Under the pieces are notes generated by a model. The model saw only the letters and a list, made by a program, of their open reading frames with translations. It was not told where the DNA came from and ran no database searches. Shown in pieces: positions 1-5,577 of a stretch of 6,495 nt of DNA. The translations under genes were made by a program, and so were the position numbers. The DNA is from Candidatus Ethanoperedens thermophilum (lineage in GTDB: Archaea; Halobacteriota; Methanosarcinia; Methanosarcinales; EX4572-44): assembly GCA_012910725.1 (NCBI GenBank), contig WNEG01000030.1:1-6495 (forward strand), written 5' to 3'. The stretch's first letter is position 1; each line of letters opens with the position of its first letter.

Positions 1-67
1 GTTGTATGCAGTTCTGCACAGCGAAGCTGTACAGTGCTTGCGTAATCAAGAGTTACTGGTTACCTCT

Positions 68-97
68 GTTCACGTTGTGTGCAGGTGCCATAATCTT
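68..97 (+). repeat. 30-nt hairpin repeat, copy 1
   Basis: The unit begins GTTCACGTTGTGTGCAGGTG and continues CCATAATCTT. It matches the second copy at 29 of 30 positions. As plus-strand RNA it can fold with 75-79 against 89-93 and 81-82 against 87-88, a one-nt bulge at 80, and a four-nt loop AGGT. The only difference between the copies is T91 here, which turns a G-C pair into G-U and so keeps the stem. Confidence 0.8.
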
Positions 98-133
98 CTT
101 CTTTATTTAGTATGTACACTAATAATTCAAATA

Positions 134-163
134 GTTCACGTTGTGTGCAGGTGCCACAATCTT
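134..163 (+). repeat. 30-nt hairpin repeat, copy 2
   Basis: This is the second copy of the 30-nt unit, starting 66 nt after the first, so 36 nt of unique sequence (98-133) lies between them. Here the stem is fully Watson-Crick: TTGTG 141-145 pairs with CACAA 155-159, GC 147-148 pairs with GC 153-154, with bulged T146 and loop AGGT. The geometry recalls a CRISPR repeat and spacer. However, no third copy appears at 200 and no cas gene is in the window, so I do not call it CRISPR. Confidence 0.8.
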
Positions 164-250
164 GTGTAATCTCGTGGTTTCAATTTTTTTTGCGTTCCAT
201 GATTGAGTATGTTATTTCGTTATTCACTCTTATTATTTTTATCTTTCGCC

Positions 251-280
251 CCCTCCGTGTCACTCTGTGTCCTTTGTGGT
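251..280. repeat. 10-bp-periodic tandem tract
   Basis: Three consecutive decamers read CCCTCCGTGT, CACTCTGTGT and CCTTTGTGGT, an imperfect tandem repeat with a period of exactly 10 bp. Complemented, the theme is ACACAGAG-like. I have the impression that sequences of this style recur between genes in many environmental archaeal and bacterial genomes, but I cannot verify that here. A related tract of the same period lies at 3501-3550. Confidence 0.6.
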
Positions 281-288
281 TGATTTAT

Positions 289-321
289 TCTGACTCTATC
301 AGACTTGCTATTTTTGTCTGA
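289..321 (-). terminator. Nested inverted repeats after cobT
   Basis: TCTGA (289-293), TCAGA (299-303) and TCTGA (317-321) can pair in two alternative ways. The longer option is TCAGAC 299-304 with GTCTGA 316-321 around an 11-nt loop. The structure begins about 19 nt beyond the cobT stop codon on the minus strand, a sensible place for transcript ending or 3'-end protection. There is no long U tract after it, so termination is inferred only from position. Confidence 0.35.
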
Positions 322-339
322 AAATTAAGTTCTGAAACA

Positions 340-1356
340 CTACTTCATTATAGCTTCACATATTTCATCCACTTTATCTCTAAACTCGCTTTGTCCAATT
401 CCAAGAAGATTTGCTAAGAACATCGCACCCCCAGCTCCAACACCATCTTTCACATCGCCAGCTTCATACATTCGTAATCCTTTAAACCTTGCTTTACTAA
501 AACCAGGGTCGCTAATATAAGCCTTGCAACCTAACATAGAAACGGTGTCTAAAAAGTTAGCGGTTTTATCTTCCGCAATGAACTTGGTGGTGGCTATGGC
601 TATGTCTCCTTTGATGTCAAGGTGCTTGAGTATTGCAAGTACTGCCATCATTTGCGTGCCTCCTGCAAGTATTGTATCCACGCCAGACAACCCCTTGACA
701 AGTCCCACAACGGCTGGCATCATCGAATCCCCGAAGAGCTCTACTGCCTTTAGTGGATCGTCTTTTAAATCTCCAAAAAAGATGTTATTTTTACTCATTG
801 CTTCGTTTACAACTTGGTTTTTCATCTCAACCGGGTTCTTTGAAAAGCTGCTGCTGACCTTTGCATCATATCCGATTGCTCGAAGGACACCAAGAGCAGT
901 TGTGGTGCCGCCGGGGACACTCTCACCGATCACAACAAAATCAAAGGTTTTGCTAAGCTGTCTTCCAAGCAGAAAGGATTGTTCGACTATCCTAACAGGA
1001 CTATCAACTGCTCTTCCTGTCCTGATATCTGCCGATGGCGAAGCACCAACATTCAACAACGGTAGTTCAGGGCGTACCCGAAGTCCTGCATCCACGAAAA
1101 GGCATGGAACACCTGTAAGCTCCATAGATGCGCGAGTGATTACTGCTGGTGTTGGGGTGCCGCTTGTCGTGGGTGGCTCATCGATGGAGTGGGTCGCACC
1201 AAGCATCACAATTTCAGCATCACCGGCAGGTGTACACTCCGGAGTTTTTCCAGCACCTGAGATGCCTGGTACCTTAGCTATATCTGTTGTTGAAAGTACG
1301 CATAAAAATAAAGGTTTTTTTGGAGAATAATTGGAAGAAGGAACTGTCCAGTTCAT
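340..1356 (-). CDS. cobT: Archaeal CobT-type phosphoribosyltransferase
   Basis: This is a 338-residue protein of the archaeal CobT family (TIGR00303/UPF0284 type). The family is assigned to nicotinate-nucleotide:dimethylbenzimidazole phosphoribosyltransferase, which makes the alpha-ribazole phosphate of the lower cobamide ligand in the cytoplasm. In methanogen-like archaea, cobamides serve corrinoid methyltransferases. Visible motifs are PGISGAG at 30-36, GTPTPAVIT at 66-74, the glycine-rich GESVPGGTTTA at 144-154 (matching the phosphate-binding region of CobT), GGTQM at 232-236 and GVGAGGA near 305-311. The length is normal for the family. About 13 residues precede the usual family start, but no other start codon lies between them and the conserved core, so ATG 1356 stands. 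It has no Shine-Dalgarno, and a TATA box about 31 bp upstream suggests a very short leader. It lies 70 bp downstream of egsA on the same strand. The family call is firm; the exact base substrate is not shown. Confidence 0.88.
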   Translation of the reverse strand: MNWTVPSSNYSPKKPLFLCVLSTTDIAKVPGISGAGKTPECTPAGDAEIVMLGATHSIDEPPTTSGTPTPAVITRASMELTGVPCLFVDAGLRVRPELPLLNVGASPSADIRTGRAVDSPVRIVEQSFLLGRQLSKTFDFVVIGESVPGGTTTALGVLRAIGYDAKVSSSFSKNPVEMKNQVVNEAMSKNNIFFGDLKDDPLKAVELFGDSMMPAVVGLVKGLSGVDTILAGGTQMMAVLAILKHLDIKGDIAIATTKFIAEDKTANFLDTVSMLGCKAYISDPGFSKARFKGLRMYEAGDVKDGVGAGGAMFLANLLGIGQSEFRDKVDEICEAIMK

Positions 1357-1382
1357 AACACGATAGCAGTGTGTTCTTGTAT

Positions 1383-1392
1383 CATATATAAG
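1383..1392 (-). promoter_or_regulatory. TATA box for cobT
   Basis: On the minus strand this reads CTTATATATG, very close to the archaeal TATA consensus. It is centred about 31 bp upstream of the cobT ATG, which predicts a start of transcription only a few nt before the start codon. It lies in the egsA-cobT spacer, so cobT can be transcribed independently of egsA. Confidence 0.6.
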
Positions 1393-1426
1393 TTATGATG
1401 GCGCTTGCGAATCATCGGGATTGCGT

Positions 1427-2488
1427 TTAACCTATTACTCCAGTGGCTTCTGCAAGATTTACAGCAGCTTTTTCATTCAAACCCCTGCTCAAAATAGTAT
1501 AACGCTCAGGACGAATATTATGTGCATATAGGAGTGCCTGGATGATGTGCTCCTCTCTAATCCCAAGTTCAGAAGCAGTTGTGGGTGCACCAATCTTGGA
1601 TAACGCATTCTTTATGCTCTGCCAATCACCACCGTGCAAATACATCATCATAATAGTTCCAAGACCGCACTGCTCACCATGAAGTCCTGAGTCAGGTGCA
1701 ATCCTTGAAAGGGCATGAGCAAACTTATGCTCAGAACCACTTGCGGGGCGACTTGAACCAGCAATACTCATAGCAACACCGCTTGACACCAGTGCCTTTA
1801 TAACCATCCATGCCGATTCTTCGAGCCCGGGTTTGATTGAATCGCTGGAGTTCATTATAATCTGAGCCGTCATCGAGGATAGCGTGGACGCATACTCACT
1901 GAATGCCTCCCCACACAAGCGATGCGCAAGCTCCCAATCTCGAACTGCGGTATAATTTGAAATAATATCAGCACATCCAGAAGCAAGCAGCCGATGCGGC
2001 GCTCCTGCTATTACCTTTGTATCAGCAACAACGGCGAGAGGCGATTTAGCCTCCACTGATACCATCTGTCCATTCCTGCTCACAGATGCAATAGAAGATA
2101 CAATACCATCATGCGAAGCAGCGGTAGGTACACTGATAAATGGAATTGACAACGTCCCGGATACAACCTTTGCAACATCAATGGATTTACCGCCACCGAG
2201 ACCAAGTGTAAAACTTGTTTTAACTTCCCTGCAAAAGTTTTCAACTTTTTTTATCTGTTCATCGCTTGTTTTTTCAACAACTACTGTGTAAACGTCGTAA
2301 GCTGAATCCTCCATTACACTCTTTGCTTTGCTCCCAAAAAGTTTCTCTGTATTCTTACCACTAACAATGACTGCAGTACCATCAAGCTTAAGTTCAATAC
2401 AAACCTTAGCAAGATCGTCAATTACACCATGCCCCATGACAACACTTCTTGGCAGCTGCATCCATTTATGTTTGTAATTAATATCCAA
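1427..2488 (-). CDS. egsA: sn-glycerol-1-phosphate dehydrogenase
   Basis: This is a complete 353-residue G1P dehydrogenase. The family reduces dihydroxyacetone phosphate with NAD(P)H to sn-glycerol 1-phosphate, the backbone of archaeal ether lipids. It belongs to the iron/zinc alcohol dehydrogenase-like fold with GldA and AraM. Visible motifs are GHG at 19-21, the nucleotide-binding GGGKSID at 98-104, PTAASHDG at 121-128, GCADIISN at 171-178, GSEHKFAHAL at 251-260 and LHGEQCG at 269-275. The expected metal ligands are all present: Asp174, His254 and His270. The start is TTG, chosen because GAGGT lies 7 nt upstream and an in-frame TGA closes the frame further up (about 30 nt before the TTG). 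The divergent DUF63 gene starts only 20 bp away, so the egsA promoter must lie inside the DUF63 coding sequence; a weak TATA-like GTATAGAT occurs there near 2536. cobT follows on the same strand after 70 bp. Confidence 0.96.
   Translation of the reverse strand: MDINYKHKWMQLPRSVVMGHGVIDDLAKVCIELKLDGTAVIVSGKNTEKLFGSKAKSVMEDSAYDVYTVVVEKTSDEQIKKVENFCREVKTSFTLGLGGGKSIDVAKVVSGTLSIPFISVPTAASHDGIVSSIASVSRNGQMVSVEAKSPLAVVADTKVIAGAPHRLLASGCADIISNYTAVRDWELAHRLCGEAFSEYASTLSSMTAQIIMNSSDSIKPGLEESAWMVIKALVSSGVAMSIAGSSRPASGSEHKFAHALSRIAPDSGLHGEQCGLGTIMMMYLHGGDWQSIKNALSKIGAPTTASELGIREEHIIQALLYAHNIRPERYTILSRGLNEKAAVNLAEATGVIG
2477..2484 (+). promoter_or_regulatory. Possible TATA box for the DUF63 gene
   Basis: ATTAATAT is centred about 28 bp upstream of the ATG at 2509, the distance expected for a leaderless transcript, and no Shine-Dalgarno precedes that ATG. 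It lies within the first codons of egsA on the other strand. The match to consensus is only moderate in AT-rich sequence. Confidence 0.35.
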
Positions 2489-2495
2489 TATTAGT

Positions 2496-2500
2496 ACCTC
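2496..2500 (-). promoter_or_regulatory. Shine-Dalgarno fixing the egsA TTG start
   Basis: GAGGT on the minus strand matches the archaeal 16S rRNA 3' end and is spaced 7 nt from the TTG at 2488-2486. It decides the unusual TTG start and implies a transcript leader of at least about 12-20 nt, unlike the short-leader neighbours. Confidence 0.75.
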
Positions 2501-2508
2501 ATAAAATC

Positions 2509-3345
2509 ATGCTTGAATCAATTAAACAATTCATCTATACCTACTATCTCTCAGGCATCATCAACGATACCCCATACAATATCGTTGATACTATAACCTA
2601 TGCTATAATACTTGGTATAAGTATTTTTGCAGTATTAAAATTATTGTCCTGGCTAAACGTAGATGTTGACAGAAATTTCATACTTGCAATCGTACCCTAC
2701 ATATTATCAGGCTCAACACTTCGAGTGATAAAAGATACGGGTCTTATCCATGCACCATGGAAATACATGCTGGTAACACCACCTATTTATTTTGTAGTAT
2801 TCGCGATCACAGTACTGCTGCTGGTACTATCGATAAAAATAGCTGCAAAAACACACCACGATTATTATGTGATATTTGCAATACTTGGCATCATCTGGTT
2901 TGCAGTAAACTTAACCATCCTTATAACAATAAAAACACCAGAGAGACTGGGTATTCCACCGTTGATTATACTACTTGGAATAGCTGCAACAACCATTGTT
3001 TACCAGATAGCAAAAAAAATCAATTTTCACTACTTAACAGATAAACTCAACATAAGCATTCTTGCATCCCACCTGCTTGATGCATCCTCCACTTTTGTTG
3101 GAATTGACATGTTAGGGTATTACGAAAAACATGTAGTTCCAACATGGTTAATAAACCAGATAGGCACAGCAGCAGTAATGTATCCACTCAAACTTGGAAT
3201 ATTTATACCAGTAATATACCTTCTTGACACAGAATTCAAAGAAGAAAAGTACCACACACTCAAAAATCTCATCAAACTGGTAATACTCGTGCTTGGGCTA
3301 TCTCCTGCTGTCAGAAATACCTTGCGGATGACAGTTGGAGTATAG
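2509..3345 (+). CDS. DUF63 family multipass membrane protein
   Basis: This 278-residue protein has the hallmarks of the archaeal DUF63 family (PF01889), whose function I do not know. About seven hydrophobic segments are visible, near residues 28-46, 57-75, 90-110, 119-140, 149-167, 220-238 and 252-266, so it is an integral membrane protein without a cleavable signal peptide. Conserved-looking polar positions sit in or beside the membrane: SGSTLR at 67-72, HLLDASSTFVGID at 188-200, GYYEKHVVP at 203-211, YPLKL at 225-229, and GLSPAVRNTLR at 263-273 near the C-terminus. The length is usual for the family. The ATG at 2509 has no Shine-Dalgarno, and a TATA-like element about 28 bp upstream fits leaderless translation. 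It is head-to-head with egsA, 20 bp between start codons, so the two may share regulation. A lipid-related role is a guess from that neighbour only. Confidence 0.88.
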   Translation: MLESIKQFIYTYYLSGIINDTPYNIVDTITYAIILGISIFAVLKLLSWLNVDVDRNFILAIVPYILSGSTLRVIKDTGLIHAPWKYMLVTPPIYFVVFAITVLLLVLSIKIAAKTHHDYYVIFAILGIIWFAVNLTILITIKTPERLGIPPLIILLGIAATTIVYQIAKKINFHYLTDKLNISILASHLLDASSTFVGIDMLGYYEKHVVPTWLINQIGTAAVMYPLKLGIFIPVIYLLDTEFKEEKYHTLKNLIKLVILVLGLSPAVRNTLRMTVGV

Positions 3346-3348
3346 ACA

Positions 3349-3367
3349 GAGGCTATCAAATTGCCTC
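3349..3367 (+). terminator. Small hairpin after DUF63 gene
   Basis: GAGGC (3349-3353) and GCCTC (3363-3367) flank a 9-nt loop starting 4 nt after the stop codon. TCAAATT in the loop can also pair with AATTTGA near 3386-3392. Short T runs follow at about 3372-3375. This is a weak transcript-end candidate resting on position and pairing only. Confidence 0.35.
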
Positions 3368-3500
3368 GGAAATTTTGCGTTTCTAATTTGACGGGTCTTT
3401 CTGTTCTGATGAAGCTTCTTTGTTTTTGTCATGGGAAGGTGTGTTGTCAGGCAACTCACAAATAATGATTTACCTGAACTGTATCATTTTCGTTGAATTT

Positions 3501-3550
3501 TTAAGACACAGATTAACGCTGATTAACACAGATTTTGTGTAAATCTATGT
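3501..3550. repeat. Second 10-bp-periodic tract
   Basis: Successive decamers are TTAAGACACA, GATTAACGCT, GATTAACACA, GATTTTGTGT and AAATCTATGT. The middle three share the GATT phase, giving a period of exactly 10 bp. Embedded inverted repeats are ACACA/TGTGT (3526-3530 with 3536-3540) and AGATTT/AAATCT (3530-3535 with 3541-3546), which are mutually exclusive. It resembles the tract at 251-280 in period and in the use of ACACAG-type words. Confidence 0.65.
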
Positions 3551-3649
3551 ATATGATGATTTCAAGAAACCGTACACTCCGTGTGCAGAAAATAATTCTT
3601 GATTGATGAAAATTAAAAAGATTTGAAGAGAAGTTCTGAACGCGAAAAG

Positions 3650-3699
3650 TGTAAACGATATTATGAGAACCTTTTTATGTAAACGATGTTATGAACCTT
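3650..3699 (+). repeat. Tandem repeat flanking a TATA box
   Basis: Copy 1 (3650-3673) starts TGTAAACGATATTATGAGAA; copy 2 (3678-3699) starts TGTAAACGATGTTATGAACC. They are 28 bp apart and nearly identical apart from one substitution and a 2-nt GA gap. The TATA box of the phosphoesterase gene lies across the end of copy 1 and the start of copy 2, so the two copies sit just upstream of and just downstream of it, a typical arrangement for an operator. Confidence 0.7.
3672..3679 (+). promoter_or_regulatory. TATA box for 3'-phosphoesterase gene
   Basis: TTTTTATG is centred about 31 bp upstream of the ATG at 3707, predicting transcription from about 3700 and a leader of only a few nt. No Shine-Dalgarno precedes the ATG, which fits. 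Confidence 0.5.
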
Positions 3700-3706
3700 A
3701 CCAATT

Positions 3707-4162
3707 ATGAGCCTTGAAGACTATCGCAAAAAGCGAGATTTTAGCAAAACATCAGAGCCGTGTGGTTATGAAGCACCCACACATCCAGCACCAATATTTG
3801 TTGTGCAGGAACACCACGCTTCACATTTGCATTATGATCTTCGTCTGGAAATTGATGGTGTGTTGAAGAGTTTTGCCATTCCAAAAACACCGCCAATAGA
3901 ACATGGTGTCAAACGGCTTGCCATTCAAACAGAAGACCATCCACTTTCTTATGCAGACTTTGAAGGAGAAATTCCAGAAGGACACTATGGTGCAGGTACT
4001 GTGAAACAATGGGATAAGGGCGAACTTGTAATCGAAGAAGTTAAAGAAAATGAAAAGATGTTGTTTGAATTGTCAGGCAGCAAACTCACAGGCGGATATG
4101 CGTTAATTAAAACTAAATATGGCGGGAGAAAGAATAGCTGGCTCTTTTTTAAAAGAAAATAA
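3707..4162 (+). CDS. Stand-alone LigD-type DNA 3'-phosphoesterase
   Basis: This complete 151-residue protein consists only of the 3'-phosphoesterase domain found at the N-terminus of bacterial LigD (PF13298). The family removes 3'-phosphates and 3'-ribonucleotides from DNA ends with a metal, preparing them for sealing; stand-alone archaeal members have been characterised. The catalytic pattern is intact: R10-D11-F12, E17, Q34, H36, HLHYDLRLE at 40-48 (H42, D44, R46), K60, R70, TEDHP at 75-79 (E76, H78), Y82, then the glycine-rich GEIPEGHYGAG at 87-97. From memory, these line up with the active-site residues of Pseudomonas LigD at a constant offset of 4 and then 6. The short C-terminal beta region ends in SWLFFKRK, usual for the domain. 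No ligase, polymerase or Ku gene is next to it. The ATG is supported by the TATA box distance, and the core motifs start within 10 residues of it. The substrate in this organism is inferred from the family. Confidence 0.93.
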   Translation: MSLEDYRKKRDFSKTSEPCGYEAPTHPAPIFVVQEHHASHLHYDLRLEIDGVLKSFAIPKTPPIEHGVKRLAIQTEDHPLSYADFEGEIPEGHYGAGTVKQWDKGELVIEEVKENEKMLFELSGSKLTGGYALIKTKYGGRKNSWLFFKRK

Positions 4163-4169
4163 TGTGTAA

Positions 4170-4231
4170 AAATCGGTGGATATGCTTCACACCGTCACAA
4201 CAGATTAAGATTTTTTAAATAACACCGATTT
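4170..4231. terminator. Long-range inverted repeat in convergent spacer
   Basis: AAATCGGTG (4170-4178) pairs perfectly over 9 bp with CACCGATTT (4223-4231) around a 44-nt loop. The loop holds a competing CACACCG at 4188-4194 and a run of six T at 4211-4216. It begins 8 nt after the phosphoesterase stop and is a reasonable transcript-end region for that gene. A second inverted repeat, ATCACAA (4270-4276) with TTGTGAT (4318-4324), lies just past the ATPase stop and could serve the opposite strand. Confidence 0.4.
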
Positions 4232-4334
4232 CGTCTAAAGACATGGTCTAGCTGGGACTTCAAGAGGCTATCACAATGCACACAGAGGTCAAGGCGGTGG
4301 TATGGATTTTGGCGTTTTTGTGATTTCTATTGGA

Positions 4335-5540
4335 TCATGCTTTTTTTCTCCTCGGCTTTAATCCTTCACTTTTCATCCATATATAAATGGGATATATCTC
4401 GTTTACGAATCTATAAGCACCTTTACCATTTTCCAGATCGCTCTCAATCACTCCCAGGTCTTTCATTCTTCTAAGAAAATTGTGAAACACTTTTTTTTCG
4501 CTTTCATTGAGTCTCGCTTCCACATCTTTTTTAATAAATTCCATGGAAATTTTTCCTCCCCCCAATTTCCTCAAAATCGATCTGTAATTTTTACTCCTGA
4601 TCGCTCTATAAACCTTCGGATCAAGATACTTCTTTCCTACTTCTTCTGCTGCTGCGAGTACCCCCGTAATGGCGTCATCTTCATCTATCACGCCATCCTC
4701 ATCTACCCAGAAAGTGGCATCGCCGATCTCATGCATTAAGATAGGTAATCCGCTAGAATAGGTTACCATGATGCTCATAGCGTCTGGTTCAACTTTCATT
4801 TTTGCCTTCTCAAAAGCATCAGACAAAAAATGCTTAACTTCCTCATCAGAAAGTTTTTCGATCTCAATTACCCGAAATATCCTCATAAGAGAGGGTTGAT
4901 GCGTGGCTAACGCGTCTCTTTTTTCAGGTATCCCGGTCAGCATAATAAAAACCGGGAAGTGTTTATAGTGTGTTGCTACTTCGTCCACGAAGCTTTTGTA
5001 CCAATTCGCAAATTCATCCTTATCCGCGAGTCCATTAATATCATCCAGTGCTATAAACAATCCTGCTTTTTTCCCATCTATTTTTTGCAATAATTTATCA
5101 AGAATCTCTGGAAAATACCTAACCAAGTCTCTTAAATCTTGCTCTGGTGGATCAAAACGAACAGATACTCCAAAGAGACCCACCTCCTTAATATATTTTC
5201 CAAAGAACTGTTTAATATCCTCAAACCACTCCCGCCCTCTCGTCTCCTTCAGGAGTTGATCGAAAATGCGGCGGACCACCTCTTCCAAAGAAGATACTCC
5301 ACCTAAAAAGACATGGATACCGATAACATCCATCTTAGTAACAGCCATGTGACAAAGAAAAGTTTCGAGTGAACTTTTTCCTATTCCTCTTTCTCCTGAT
5401 AGGAAAACATTTTCTTGTTTTCCATGTTTACTTTGTCTTACATAGCGCAGGATTTCGTTAATTTGCTTTGATCTGCCGACAAAAAGTTCGACAGGCACAG
5501 GACTGCCGGGTGTAAATGGACTATTTTCCTTGATGTTCAT
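4335..5540 (-). CDS. AAA-type ATPase with C-terminal winged-helix region
   Basis: Counted from the chosen start, this is a 401-residue ATP-binding protein. The N-terminus has NSPFTPGSPVPVELFVGR at about 6-23, a linker and 'box' motif common to archaeal and bacterial ATPases of the AAA_16/ATPase_2 kind. Walker A is GERGIGKSS at 49-57, Walker B is FIALDDING at about 162-170 with Asp166 and Asp167, and a sensor-1-like segment FIMLTGIPEK follows at about 198-207. SGLPILMHEIG at 263-273 resembles the lid region. Residues about 325-385 (FIKKDVEARLNESEKKVFHN, then RRMKDLGVIE) look like a winged helix, and the tail KPRRKKA is basic, so nucleic-acid contact is plausible. The fold resembles Orc1/Cdc6 and STAND relatives, but its job is unknown to me. 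A longer frame opens with GTG at 5600; I reject it because a strong TATA box lies inside the extension, 33 bp before ATG 5540. It converges on the phosphoesterase gene. Confidence 0.82.
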   Translation of the reverse strand: MNIKENSPFTPGSPVPVELFVGRSKQINEILRYVRQSKHGKQENVFLSGERGIGKSSLETFLCHMAVTKMDVIGIHVFLGGVSSLEEVVRRIFDQLLKETRGREWFEDIKQFFGKYIKEVGLFGVSVRFDPPEQDLRDLVRYFPEILDKLLQKIDGKKAGLFIALDDINGLADKDEFANWYKSFVDEVATHYKHFPVFIMLTGIPEKRDALATHQPSLMRIFRVIEIEKLSDEEVKHFLSDAFEKAKMKVEPDAMSIMVTYSSGLPILMHEIGDATFWVDEDGVIDEDDAITGVLAAAEEVGKKYLDPKVYRAIRSKNYRSILRKLGGGKISMEFIKKDVEARLNESEKKVFHNFLRRMKDLGVIESDLENGKGAYRFVNEIYPIYIWMKSEGLKPRRKKA

Positions 5541-5567
5541 GTAATGCTCACTACTTGAATGCAGAAC

Positions 5568-5577
5568 ATATATAAAA
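5568..5577 (-). promoter_or_regulatory. TATA box for the ATPase gene
   Basis: On the minus strand this reads TTTTATATAT, an excellent archaeal TATA box, centred about 33 bp upstream of ATG 5540. It predicts a leader of under 10 nt and shows that the upstream GTG at 5600 is not the start. Confidence 0.65.

Larger units (their letters stand above)
1..339. other. Gene-free region with repeats
   Basis: This stretch lies downstream of cobT and has no convincing gene. The plus-strand frame that opens at 1 closes at a TAA at 43-45, so the last 14 codons of an upstream gene could enter here, but they are too few to identify. A 69-codon frame at 112-321 is rejected because it runs through the repeat, the decamer tract and T-rich sequence, and has no ribosome binding site. 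What can be seen is: a small inverted repeat at about 15-31 (GCACAGC, GAA, GCTGTAC; it pairs better on the minus strand); two 30-nt repeats; a 10-bp-periodic tract at 251-280; and nested inverted repeats at 289-321. Confidence 0.6.
3346..3706. other. Gene-free region between DUF63 and phosphoesterase genes
   Basis: These 361 bp have no credible coding frame. They contain a small hairpin just after the DUF63 stop, a T-rich area around 3400-3440, a 10-bp-periodic tract at 3501-3550, and a fragment CACTCCGTGTGCAG near 3575 that matches the CACGTTGTGTGCAG core of the 30-nt repeat at 11 of 14 positions. Next come an interrupted palindrome GTTC-T-GAAC at 3633-3641 and the tandem repeat plus TATA box that precede the phosphoesterase gene. 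Confidence 0.6.

Noticed and set aside
68..163. CRISPR array
   Set aside because: The repeat and gap lengths fit, but there are only two copies, no third at the expected position, no cas genes and no leader that I can recognise.
112..321. 69-codon plus-strand frame as a small membrane protein
   Set aside because: Its hydrophobicity follows from T-rich DNA; it crosses the 30-nt repeat and the decamer tract, and lacks a ribosome binding site.
524..1330. 268-codon frame antisense to cobT
   Set aside because: The minus-strand frame carries all CobT family motifs. The antisense product is Ser/Pro/Thr-rich with no family pattern, as expected of a shadow frame.
340..2488. egsA-cobT as a functional operon
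   Set aside because: They are co-directional and only 70 bp apart, but cobT has its own TATA box and the two enzymes serve unrelated pathways, so a shared function is not supported.
3405..3480. C/D box RNA (TGATGA near 3408, CTGA near 3475; also TGATGA near 3604 with CTGA near 3636)
   Set aside because: The C box lacks the purine at its first position, no C'/D' boxes or terminal stem are visible, and short motifs of this kind arise easily by chance.
3348..4273. Shared 11-mer AGAGGCTATCA in two intergenic regions as a repeat
   Set aside because: Several 11-mer coincidences are expected by chance in 6.5 kb, and the flanks do not match.
4245..4275. tRNA-like sequence (GGTCTAGCTGG resembling a D arm)
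   Set aside because: No anticodon stem, T arm or acceptor stem can be built around it; the CTTCAAG loop has no pairing flanks.
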